25,197 nt of DNA, taken from contig DYCR01000010.1 in the NCBI GenBank assembly GCA_019418025.1, positions 27,915 to 53,111 of the forward strand, written 5' to 3'. Numbering within the stretch: the stretch's first letter is position 1; every line of letters starts with the position of its first letter. Source of the DNA: Clostridiales bacterium (GTDB lineage: Bacteria; Bacillota; Clostridia; Oscillospirales; Oscillospiraceae). Positions 13,701 through 21,047 of the stretch are shown piece after piece. The notes below the pieces were generated by a model. That model was not told where the DNA came from. It made no database searches and worked only from the letters and a program-made list of their open reading frames with translations. The position numbers and the translations under genes were made by a program.

Positions 13701-15335
13701 TTATTCCGCCGAGATCATGTAGTAATACACCGGCTGACCGCCCCGCAGCAGATTGACATCGGCATCGGGACAGATCTCTGCAAACAGATCCGCAGTCTTT
13801 TGGGCGTACTTTTCCTGAATATCCTCGCCATAGTAAATGGTGATATACTCCTTGCCCTCGTCACGGACCTTCTCTGCCAGACTGCGCAGCAGGACCTTGA
13901 TATCCTTACTGGTGCCGAACAGGGCGCTGCCGTACATAGCCAGATAGTCACCCTCGTGGATGTCGTAGCCGTCAAAGTCAGAATTGCGGGCAGCGTAGGT
14001 GATCTGCATGGTATCCACCGTTGCCATGGCCTCGGTCATCGCCTCGACATTTTCCGCGACCTCACCCTCGGGGTTGAAGCTGAGCATAGCGGTGATGCCC
14101 TGAGGAACGGTCTTGGTAGGGATGACCACGACCTTCTTCTCGGTCAGCTCATCGACCTGCTCTGCCGCCATGATAATGTTCTTGTTATTGGGCAGCACAT
14201 AGACAGTCTCTGCCGGGACCTTGTTCACCGCAGTCAGGATATCCTGCGTACTGGGGTTCATGGTCTGTCCGCCGGAGATAATGCCGTCCACACCCAGATT
14301 CTGGAACACGTCTGCCAGACCGTCACCGGCACATACGCTGACGACACCCAGAGGCTTCACAGGCTCGGCGATCTGAGGCGCCATCTCCTGCTCGCTCATG
14401 ATCTTCTCGGTGTGCTGCAAGCGCATGTTCTCAATCTTGACCGTCACAAAGGAGCCGTACTTCAGGCCCTCTTGCAGGGCAATGCCGGGGTCATTGGTAT
14501 GGACGTGGACCTTGATGATCTCCTCATCGTCCACCAGAACCAGACTGTCGCCCAGCGTACACAGGAATTCACGCAGCTTCTCGGGGTCATTCTCGTTTTC
14601 ACGGGAGATAATGAACTCGGTGCAGTAGCCAAAGGTGATGTCGCCGGTGTCAAAATCGGCAAAATCAGCCTGCTCCTTCACCTGCTCACCGGCATCACCG
14701 CCCTGAGGCGCGACAACATCCTCGCCCCGCATTGCCAGCAGCATAGCCTCAAGGGCCAGCAGCCACCCCTTGCCGCCGGCATCCACGACCCCTGCCTTTT
14801 TCAGCACGGGGTTCTGGTTGACGGTGTCAGCCAGAGCGACCTTTGCCTCCTCGATGGCAGCCTCCTGCACGAACTCGATGAAGTTATTCTCCTGCGCTGC
14901 CTCCCGGGCCTTGGCTGCTGCCAGACGGGAAACGGTCAGGATGGTGCCCTCAGCGGGCTTCATGACAGCCTTGTATGCTGCATCCACACCCTCCTGCAGG
15001 GCCTCTGCCCACAGGGTGCCATCGCATTCGGTGTGACCCTTCAGGGTCTTTGCCATGCCCCGCACCAGCAGAGACAAAATAACGCCGGAGTTGCCGCGAG
15101 CGCCCCGCAGCATTGCAGAAGCGGCGGTCTTGGATGCTTTCTCCAGATCGGGATCTTCGGTCTTGCGAAGATCGGCAGCAGCGGCATTGATAGTCATGGA
15201 CATGTTGGTACCCGTGTCGCCGTCAGGGACAGGGAACACGTTCAGCTCGTTGAGCTGCTGCTTATGAATTTCGATAGAGGCGGCCGCACTGATCATCAGT
15301 CTGCGAAAATCGGCCCCGTTGATGGTCTGCCTCAA
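13701..15335 (-). CDS. fakA: Fatty acid kinase subunit FakA-like (DAK2/YloV family)
   Basis: A 544-aa soluble kinase. FakA phosphorylates a fatty acid held by a FakB/DegV protein to give acyl phosphate for phospholipid synthesis. The N-terminal DhaL-like ATP domain shows PVPDGDTGTNM with Asp38 and Asp40 in the metal-binding positions, then GARGNSGVILS and the later GVVDAGGKGW. A middle domain includes the conserved KVHVHTNDPG. The C-terminal DegV-like domain contains GIISGGQTMNPST and LPNNKNI and ends QPVYYYMISAE. Length fits the family (about 550). The start is TTG at 15335, with GGAGG (15345-15349) 9 bases upstream. The asp23 gene ends 18 bases upstream, the classic yloU-yloV order. A partner DegV protein is encoded at 10196-11044. 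Confidence 0.92.
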   Translation of the reverse strand: MRQTINGADFRRLMISAAASIEIHKQQLNELNVFPVPDGDTGTNMSMTINAAAADLRKTEDPDLEKASKTAASAMLRGARGNSGVILSLLVRGMAKTLKGHTECDGTLWAEALQEGVDAAYKAVMKPAEGTILTVSRLAAAKAREAAQENNFIEFVQEAAIEEAKVALADTVNQNPVLKKAGVVDAGGKGWLLALEAMLLAMRGEDVVAPQGGDAGEQVKEQADFADFDTGDITFGYCTEFIISRENENDPEKLREFLCTLGDSLVLVDDEEIIKVHVHTNDPGIALQEGLKYGSFVTVKIENMRLQHTEKIMSEQEMAPQIAEPVKPLGVVSVCAGDGLADVFQNLGVDGIISGGQTMNPSTQDILTAVNKVPAETVYVLPNNKNIIMAAEQVDELTEKKVVVIPTKTVPQGITAMLSFNPEGEVAENVEAMTEAMATVDTMQITYAARNSDFDGYDIHEGDYLAMYGSALFGTSKDIKVLLRSLAEKVRDEGKEYITIYYGEDIQEKYAQKTADLFAEICPDADVNLLRGGQPVYYYMISAE

Positions 15336-15353
15336 TAGATTACACCTCCGTAA

Positions 15354-15707
15354 TTATCCAATCATCATGGAATCAAAATAAACATTTACGGCACGTACCT
15401 CGGTGCCGGTGCACTTGCTCACAACATAGCGCACTTCAGAAATAATGGAAGAACCAACCGCAGCCAGATTGACCCCGTGGTCAACCATCACATGCAGCTC
15501 GATGGTGATGCTGTTGTCCCCGTGGAACTCCACCTTCACGCCCTTGCCCATGCTCTCCTTGCGCAGCAGGTGGTACACGCCATCGGTAACGGAACGGGCA
15601 GCCATGCCCTTCACGCCGAAGCAGTTGGAAGCAGCAGTACCGGCAATATCGGTGTAAACGCCAGCGCTCACTGTGACAGAACCGTTTTCATTAAAATGCT
15701 GGATCAT
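15354..15707 (-). CDS. Asp23/Gls24 family protein (YloU)
   Basis: A 117-aa small protein of the Asp23/Gls24 family, linked to envelope stress in Gram-positives; its molecular role is unknown. Seen are GSVTVSAGVYTDIAGTAASNCFGVKGMA near the start, the central KGVKVEFHGDNSITIELHVMVDHGVNL and the C-terminal EVRYVVSKCTGTEVRAVNVYF, all family hallmarks. GGAGG (15716-15720) lies 8 bases before the ATG at 15707, so the longer frame from 15740 is not used. It forms an operon with fakA, 18 bases downstream. In other Firmicutes this gene is likewise next to yloV. Confidence 0.92.
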   Translation of the reverse strand: MIQHFNENGSVTVSAGVYTDIAGTAASNCFGVKGMAARSVTDGVYHLLRKESMGKGVKVEFHGDNSITIELHVMVDHGVNLAAVGSSIISEVRYVVSKCTGTEVRAVNVYFDSMMIG

Positions 15708-15751
15708 AGAAAATACCTCCTGGTCCAAAATGTGCAACATCAGTCAATGTC

Positions 15752-15800
15752 TTAAAAAATGTCACGGAAAGACCCGGCAGACAGTGCCGCCGGACCTTTC
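15752..15800 (-). terminator. Probable terminator of gpmI
   Basis: A 12-bp stem with two G-T wobbles (15767-15778 with 15789-15800), followed leftward after six bases by ATTTTTTAAG. The T run is set back from the stem, so it may be leaky and let gpmI transcription reach asp23. I saw no good separate asp23 promoter. Confidence 0.5.
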
Positions 15801-15820
15801 ACAAAAACCTGCAAATAAAA

Positions 15821-17383
15821 TCAGATCATGCTCTCTTCCCAGCACTCGGGAGCCGTCAGCCCCATCATCTTCACAACGGTGGGGGCCACGTTTGCAAGGC
15901 CGAAGTGGCCCTCCTTGATGGTCCAGCTGTTGTCCTTATCGTAGATGATGAAGGGAACGGGGTTCAGAGAGTGGGCAGTCCGCACAGAGGTCTTACCCTT
16001 CTTGGTCTCGGTCATCTGGTCGGCATTGCCGTGGTCAGCGGTGATCAGGACGGTGTAGCCGTACCGGTCAGCTGCCTCGATGATGGCCTTCAGACCGTTG
16101 TCCACGCACTCCATGGAGTGGATAACTGCGTCAAGGACGCCGGTGTGTCCCACCATGTCGCCGTTGGGGAAATTGCAGCGCAGGAACTGGAACTTCTTGG
16201 AAGCCATGGCTTCCACCATCTTCTCGGTGATTTCCTTGGACTTCATGGCAGGAGCCTGCTCGAAGGGGATCACGTCAGAGGGGATCTCCTCGTAGACCTC
16301 CAGCTCCTCACAGACCTTGCCGGAGCGGTTGCCGTTCCAGAAGTAGGTCACGTGACCGAACTTCTGGGTCTCGGACAGGGCATACTCGTGTACGCCGGCC
16401 TTGCACAGCACCTCGGTCAGGGTGTTGGTGATGACGGGGGGCTGAACCAGATAATGCTCGGGGATGTTCAGGTCGCCGTCATACTGCAGCATGCCTGCAA
16501 ACTTCACGCCGGTGTAGTCACCCCGGTCAAACTTGTCAAATTCCTTGCGGTCAAATGCCAGAGAGATCTCCTGGGCACGGTCACCGCGGAAGTTGAACAG
16601 CACCACGCTGTCGCCGTTGGCGATCCTTGCAACGGGCTCGCCGTCCCGGGCAACCACGAATGCGGGCAGATCCTGATCGATCACGCCGGTCTCGGCACGG
16701 TAAGTCTCGATTGCTTCCTTGGCGGATGCAAACATACGGCCCTGACCCTGAACGTGGGTTCTCCAGCCCTTTTCCACCATGCCCCAGTTGGCCTCGTAGC
16801 GGTCCATGGTGACCTGCATTCTGCCGCCGCCGGAGGCGATTGCGTAATCGCAGCCGTCCTTGCTCAGCTCTGCCAGAACGTCCTCCAGCTGCTGGACATA
16901 CTCAAGCGCAGAGGTGGCAGGCACGTCACGGCCGTCCAGCAGGATGTGGCAGTAAGCCTTCTTCACACCGGAGGCCTTTGCGTTTTTCAGCAGAGCGATC
17001 AGGTGAGAGATGTTGGAGTGGACGTTGCCGTCGGACAGCAGACCCAAAAAGTGGAATGCATGACCGGCCTTGGCATTTTCAACCAGATCCTTCCAAGTGT
17101 CGGAAGTGAACAGCGCACCGTTTTCGATGGACTCGCCCACGAGCTTTGCGCCCTGAGAGTAGACCTGACCGCAGCCCAGTGCGTTGTGGCCGACCTCGGA
17201 GTTGCCCATGTCGTCGTCAGAGGGCAGACCCACCGCAGTGCCGTGCGCCTTCAGGTAAGTATTGGGGCAGGTCGCCAGCAGGTTGTCAAGCGTCGGAGTC
17301 TTTGCCTGCGCCACTGCGTCGCCGGCACCGCCGTCGCCCTTTCCGACGCCATCCATGATTACTAAAACAATGGGTTTGTTCAT
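15821..17383 (-). CDS. gpmI: 2,3-bisphosphoglycerate-independent phosphoglycerate mutase
   Basis: A 520-aa cytosolic glycolytic enzyme that interconverts 3- and 2-phosphoglycerate using two metal ions. The alkaline-phosphatase-like domain begins LVIMDGVG with metal ligand Asp11, and the phosphoserine nucleophile is Ser62 in GNSEVGHNALG. The inserted phosphotransferase domain contains HFLGLLSDGNVHS, LLDGRDVPATSA and the region around NFRGDRAQEIS. The C-terminal metal-binding residues occur in FPNGDMVGHTG and ITADHGNADQM. Length is normal (about 510). A GGAGG precedes the ATG at 17383. The gene stands alone with its own promoter and is not in a gap-pgk-tpi cluster. A hairpin (17407-17425) lies in the leader just before the ribosome binding site. 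Confidence 0.97.
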   Translation of the reverse strand: MNKPIVLVIMDGVGKGDGGAGDAVAQAKTPTLDNLLATCPNTYLKAHGTAVGLPSDDDMGNSEVGHNALGCGQVYSQGAKLVGESIENGALFTSDTWKDLVENAKAGHAFHFLGLLSDGNVHSNISHLIALLKNAKASGVKKAYCHILLDGRDVPATSALEYVQQLEDVLAELSKDGCDYAIASGGGRMQVTMDRYEANWGMVEKGWRTHVQGQGRMFASAKEAIETYRAETGVIDQDLPAFVVARDGEPVARIANGDSVVLFNFRGDRAQEISLAFDRKEFDKFDRGDYTGVKFAGMLQYDGDLNIPEHYLVQPPVITNTLTEVLCKAGVHEYALSETQKFGHVTYFWNGNRSGKVCEELEVYEEIPSDVIPFEQAPAMKSKEITEKMVEAMASKKFQFLRCNFPNGDMVGHTGVLDAVIHSMECVDNGLKAIIEAADRYGYTVLITADHGNADQMTETKKGKTSVRTAHSLNPVPFIIYDKDNSWTIKEGHFGLANVAPTVVKMMGLTAPECWEESMI

Positions 17384-17452
17384 AATGAATTACCTCCAAA
17401 CAGAATGCCCAGAAATATCATGGGCGAAAAATTGCATTTTTTGATTCATACT

Positions 17453-17481
17453 ATTTTACACCATTATTTCCTGAGTTACAA
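17453..17481 (-). promoter_or_regulatory. SigA-type promoter of gpmI
   Basis: On the minus strand TTGTAA (17476-17481), 17-base spacer, TAAAAT (17453-17458), about 70 bases before the start codon. Confidence 0.75.
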
Positions 17482-17506
17482 CACTTTTTTCAATTTTTCC
17501 GGAAAA

Positions 17507-17535
17507 ACACAAAAAGCCCTCACCGAAAACCGGTG
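17507..17535 (-). terminator. Terminator of recG
   Basis: A hairpin with a CACCG/CGGTG stem (17521-17525 with 17531-17535), followed leftward by AGGGCTTTTTGTG and a further T run. It lies about 50 bases past the recG stop. Confidence 0.65.
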
Positions 17536-17582
17536 CTTTTGTGTAAGTCCGGCTCATTTGTTAAATTTATGTTTCGGAAAAC

Positions 17583-19631
17583 TCAGTTCATGGTGCCCTC
17601 GCACCGGTCAAACAGGGTCTTGATCCGCATTCTCAGGGCGGCGGCCTCCGGAGAATCCGAGGTGCCGTGGGCCTCGATCCAGTCCTTGGAGGCCTGCTGC
17701 GCCGTGCTTAGGGTCTCAAGGTCCGTCCCCAGACTTGCCACCCGAAAGGCCGGAAGGCCGGACTGGCGGGAGCCGAAGAAATCGCCGGGACCCCGGAGCT
17801 TCAGATCCTCCTGCGCAATGGCAAAGCCGTCTGTTGTCTTGCACAGGGCCTTCAGACGGGCGATGGTCTGCTCATTTCGGTTGTGGGTGGTGAGGATGCA
17901 GTAGCTTTTGGCACTGCCTCTGCCCACGCGTCCCCGAAGCTGATGGAGCTGGCTCAGACCAAATCGGTCGGCATCCTCAATGACCATCAATGTGGCATTT
18001 GGAACATCCACCCCCACCTCGATGACCGTGGTGGCAACCAGAACGTCCGCCTGCCCCCGGGCAAAGTCTGCCATGACCTGTTCCTTTTCCGCTCCCTTCA
18101 TCTGCCCGTGGAGCAGGGCGATCTTCAAATCGGGAAACACGGCATTTTGCAGGGTCTCGGCCCATTCCGTGGCGGCCTTGAGGCTCATGCCGTCGGTCTG
18201 CTCCACCGCCGGACACACCACATAGCACTGGTGTCCCTGTGCCACCTGCTTGCGAATGAAGGCATTGATGCGGGGGCGGTAGCTCTCCCCCACCAGAAAC
18301 GAATCCACGGTCTGGCGGCCGGGGGGCAGCTCGTCCAGAATAGATACGTCTAGATCCCCGTACAGCAGCAGGGCCAAGGTCCTGGGGATCGGCGTGGCGG
18401 ACATGACAAGAAGATGGGGCGCATCCCCTTTTGCTGACAGGGCAGACCGCTGCCCCACCCCGAAGCGGTGCTGCTCATCGGTGATGACCAGCCCCAGCTT
18501 GGCAAATTTCGTCTGGTCTGACACCAGTGCATGGGTGCCGATGATCAGATCCAGTTCTCCATCGGCGATCTGCTGACGGACCGCCATCTTGTTTTTCGGG
18601 GTCATGGAGCCGGTGAGCAGCCCCACCCGAACCCCCAGAGGGGTCAAAAGCTTTTCCAGTGATTTAAAATGCTGCTCTGCAAGGATCTCCGTGGGTGCCA
18701 TCAGTCCGGCCTGATACCCGTTTTTTACGGCGCAGAAGCCTGCCACCGCCGCAACCATGGTCTTGCCGCTGCCCACGTCGCCCTGAACCAGTCGATTCAT
18801 GGGGGTCCCTCGGCGGAAATCCGATATGATCTGGTCAATGACCTTATTCTGCGCTCCGGTCAGCTGAAACGGCAGTGCGCCGTAAAACGCCGACAGGTCC
18901 ACATTGGGATAGATCGGGCAGGATTTTTCTGCCCGTGCCGCCCGCATCAGGCTCAATCCTGCGGAAAAGACAAAAAATTCCTCAAAGATCAGCCTGCGCT
19001 TGGCCTGCATGGCCTGCTCCATGGTCTTGGGTGCATGGATGGCAGTGTACGCCTGCTCCGCCGGAAGGATGTCATATTTCTGACGGATCTCCTCCGGAAT
19101 GATCTCCCGAGGCACGGGACACAGCTCCAGTGCCTGACGCACCGCCCGACACATGGCATTGTTGTTCAGCCCCGCCGTCAGGGGATAGATCGGCTGAATG
19201 CAGCGGGTGGCAACAGCCGGAGCATCCACCCCTTCAAACACGGGATTGGTCATGTTGTAGCCGATGAAATCCCCGCTGACTGCCCCGTAAAAGATATATT
19301 CTTGCCCATAGTGCAGCTGCTCGGCGGCGTACTTGGCATTAAAAAACGTCAGGTTCAGCCGACCTGTGGAGTCGGCGACCTGCACCTTGGTCATGTCCAG
19401 ACCCTTGCGGATGTGAGCCGTTCGGGGCGTGTTCATCACCATCGCCTTGAAGCATGCCGGAACATCCGGCTGAAGCTTTTCGATGGCGACCAGATGACTT
19501 CGATCCTCGTACCCTCTGGGAAAATGACAGATCAGGTCCTCCAAGGTCACGATGTTCAGCGCCGCAAACTGCTTTGCTTTGGCCGGCCCGACGCCCTTGA
19601 GGATGGTTATGGGATCGGATAAGCGTGCCAC
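17583..19631 (-). CDS. recG: ATP-dependent DNA helicase RecG
   Basis: A superfamily 2 helicase that remodels stalled forks and Holliday junctions. The 682-aa product from the GTG at 19631 is the standard RecG length. The N-terminal region contains ILKGVGPAKAKQFAAL, followed by the wedge/OB domain (DRSHLVAIEKLQ onward). Helicase motifs are Walker A QGDVGSGKT, motif Ia MAPTEILAEQH, DEQH box ITDEQHRFGVGQRSAL, motif III MSATPIPRTLAL, motif V ATTVIEVGVDVPNA and motif VI QLHQLRGRVGRG. The RecG-specific LRGPGDFFGSRQSGLP follows near the end. An AAAGGGGGG tract (19637-19645) lies just upstream of the GTG; the longer frame to 19688 would overlap the promoter. It is monocistronic by position. Confidence 0.96.
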   Translation of the reverse strand: MARLSDPITILKGVGPAKAKQFAALNIVTLEDLICHFPRGYEDRSHLVAIEKLQPDVPACFKAMVMNTPRTAHIRKGLDMTKVQVADSTGRLNLTFFNAKYAAEQLHYGQEYIFYGAVSGDFIGYNMTNPVFEGVDAPAVATRCIQPIYPLTAGLNNNAMCRAVRQALELCPVPREIIPEEIRQKYDILPAEQAYTAIHAPKTMEQAMQAKRRLIFEEFFVFSAGLSLMRAARAEKSCPIYPNVDLSAFYGALPFQLTGAQNKVIDQIISDFRRGTPMNRLVQGDVGSGKTMVAAVAGFCAVKNGYQAGLMAPTEILAEQHFKSLEKLLTPLGVRVGLLTGSMTPKNKMAVRQQIADGELDLIIGTHALVSDQTKFAKLGLVITDEQHRFGVGQRSALSAKGDAPHLLVMSATPIPRTLALLLYGDLDVSILDELPPGRQTVDSFLVGESYRPRINAFIRKQVAQGHQCYVVCPAVEQTDGMSLKAATEWAETLQNAVFPDLKIALLHGQMKGAEKEQVMADFARGQADVLVATTVIEVGVDVPNATLMVIEDADRFGLSQLHQLRGRVGRGSAKSYCILTTHNRNEQTIARLKALCKTTDGFAIAQEDLKLRGPGDFFGSRQSGLPAFRVASLGTDLETLSTAQQASKDWIEAHGTSDSPEAAALRMRIKTLFDRCEGTMN

Positions 19632-19659
19632 CAGATCCCCCCTTTCTTTATTTTTATAT

Positions 19660-19688
19660 ATTATAGTATAACCGATTCTATATTGCAA
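19660..19688 (-). promoter_or_regulatory. SigA-type promoter of recG
   Basis: On the minus strand TTGCAA (19683-19688), 17-base spacer and perfect TATAAT (19660-19665), about 30 bases before the GTG start. Confidence 0.8.
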
Positions 19689-19740
19689 TCAAAATCAATC
19701 GAACAGGGCGTTGCAGCAGGTACCGCCCGGGATGTGCCGT

Positions 19741-20018
19741 TACCGAGCTGCGCCCTATGGCCCACAGATTATATACCGACTGGGTCACGGATTGGGTATG
19801 GGCACTGCCCACATGGAATCGGACGATACCAACATTGTGCCGTTACCGAGCCGCGCCCTATGGCCCACCGATTTGCCGCTGACTGAGGCACGGATTGGAA
19901 GTGGGCACTGCCCTCACTGCATCATTCCCACATCTGCAATGTGACGATACCGAGCCGCGCCCTATGGCCCACAGATTATATACCGACTGGGTCACGGATC
20001 GGAGGTGGGCACTGCCCA
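19741..20018. repeat. Three tandem copies of a 70-71-bp unit, period 103-104 bp
   Basis: Units lie at 19741-19811, 19844-19913 and 19948-20018, separated by about 33-base spacers. Each begins TACCGAGC, contains CGCCCTATGGCCCAC and ends with the palindrome GGGCACTGCCC. Units 1 and 3 share 43 identical consecutive bases (19750-19792 and 19957-19999); unit 2 differs in its middle. Spacers also share GACGATACC. The array fills the gap between the recG promoter and the rpsT terminator. Open frames across it show no start signals and look like chance. Confidence 0.9.
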
Positions 20019-20021
20019 TAA

Positions 20022-20055
20022 ATAGAAAAAACTCCTTCCGAATGGTCGGAAGGAG
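20022..20055 (-). terminator. Terminator of rpsT
   Basis: A 9-10-bp stem (20032-20040 with 20047-20055) followed leftward by TTTTTTCTATT, 20 bases after the rpsT stop. Confidence 0.9.
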
Positions 20056-20075
20056 ATATTTTCAGAGAACTTCAA

Positions 20076-20339
20076 TTAAGCCAGCTTGTTCAGCTTCAGG
20101 GTCATGCTGCTCTTCTTGCGGGCAGCATTGTTCTTGTGCAGAAGACCCTTCAGGGCAGCCTGATCAACGCTCTTAACAGCCTGCTTGTATGCAACCTCTG
20201 CGTCAGCCTTAACGCCTGCATCGATTGCAGCGTCAAACTTCTTCAGAACGGTCTTGAGTGCAGACTTTTCAGCCTTGTTCTTCTCGTAAGCAATCTTGGA
20301 TCTGATGACATCCTTCTTAGAGGACTTGATGTTGGGCAT
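20076..20339 (-). CDS. rpsT: 30S ribosomal protein S20
   Basis: An 87-aa basic protein that binds 16S rRNA early in small-subunit assembly. The N-terminal MPNIKSSKKDVIRS, the central helix around KTVLKKFDAAIDAG and the C-terminal LLHKNNAARKKSSMTLKLNKL are typical of S20, and length is standard. GGAGG precedes the ATG closely. The gene is monocistronic, with a promoter and a strong terminator. The leader of about 50 bases could form small hairpins, but I see no known regulatory motif. It is divergent from sigG across a 700-base intergenic region. Confidence 0.97.
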   Translation of the reverse strand: MPNIKSSKKDVIRSKIAYEKNKAEKSALKTVLKKFDAAIDAGVKADAEVAYKQAVKSVDQAALKGLLHKNNAARKKSSMTLKLNKLA

Positions 20340-20397
20340 GGATTACACCTCCTGTTCCACTATCTTTAGGCATAGACAGCCTTTTATGCAGTAACAC

Positions 20398-20426
20398 ATT
20401 ATAGCGCACCTTTCTTATAAAATCAA
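20398..20426 (-). promoter_or_regulatory. SigA-type promoter of rpsT
   Basis: On the minus strand TTGATT (20421-20426), 17-base spacer and perfect TATAAT (20398-20403). Confidence 0.8.
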
Positions 20427-20608
20427 TCCCTTTTTTCAAAATATTATGAACTTTTCGAAGTTTCTGAAAAAACAGTCCGGTGTTTCCGGCCCACAGCGGC
20501 AGGGTGCGCGCTTTTTCTCCCGACAGCAAAGGGCTGTCAAGTGGGAATTTTGACAAAATCAGTTGTCCATTTTTGTCCCGGAGAAATCCATTGAGAAATT
20601 GCACAATT

Positions 20609-20615
20609 TGTCGAA
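20609..20615 (+). promoter_or_regulatory. Spo0A-type box (0A box)
   Basis: TGTCGAA within TTTGTCGAAA, a full match to the 0A box core. A second TGTCGAA lies at 20932-20938. A 7-base match alone is weak evidence; two in one sporulation-linked intergenic region make it worth noting. Confidence 0.35.
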
Positions 20616-20660
20616 ATCTGCGTTTTTGTGTTATGTCAACGTCGAACGCATAAACTGCCG

Positions 20661-20790
20661 TTATCCACATCCCCATCCAGTTGTGGATAACTGTTGTGGA
20701 CAAACCTGTGCAGAATGTGGAAAACAGGCAGTTGTCAACAGTTATTTCCCGTTTCTCCACCGCTCCCAATGGATCAAAACCTGTGGATAA
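20661..20790. other. DnaA-box cluster (candidate origin or DnaA-binding locus)
   Basis: Three perfect TTATCCACA boxes occur at 20661-20669 (plus), 20682-20690 (minus) and 20782-20790 (minus). Two one-mismatch boxes, TTGTCCACA (20695-20703, minus) and TTTTCCACA (20716-20724, minus), lie between them. The 700-base region has no gene, contains T- and A-rich stretches on both sides, and marks a switch from leftward to rightward genes. No dnaA, dnaN, rpmH or parAB is visible, so an origin is not proven; a DnaA-titrating or regulatory cluster is the alternative. Confidence 0.7.
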
Positions 20791-20981
20791 GCCCATGCAT
20801 AACCCCCTGAATAATCCGCCGGATATGGGCTGCGATTCAAATTACGTCACCGATCCGAAACCTTGCTTTTTCAAAGAAAAAAGTCCAAATCGTTTCATTT
20901 TGTCGGTATTTCTCCCCCCGTGTACACCCCCTGTCGAAGGGCAGTTTGTCAAATTTTTGTGAATTATCACAAAGTCCCCAT

Positions 20982-21009
20982 GTATCAAACGGCAAGTCCG
21001 GGAAATACT
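20982..21009 (+). promoter_or_regulatory. SigF-type promoter of sigG
   Basis: GTATC (20982-20986, one mismatch to GYATA), 14-base spacer, then GGAAATACT (21001-21009) and G, which fully matches the SigF -10 consensus GGNNANAHTR. In B. subtilis sigG is transcribed by SigF in the forespore, so position and sequence agree. Confidence 0.6.
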
Positions 21010-21047
21010 GAGATTATGACAAATCAAACAGATACGGAGGACGACCC

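Noticed and set aside
13548..15338. Long rightward open frame opposite fakA
   Set aside because: Antisense shadow of a well-supported FakA gene.
19741..20018. CRISPR array
   Set aside because: Repeat units are 70-71 bp with only three copies, diverged internally, and no cas gene is near.
20317..20796. 159-codon leftward frame over the DnaA-box region
   Set aside because: It covers the rpsT promoter, its start and the DnaA boxes, has no ribosome binding site and no recognisable protein pattern.
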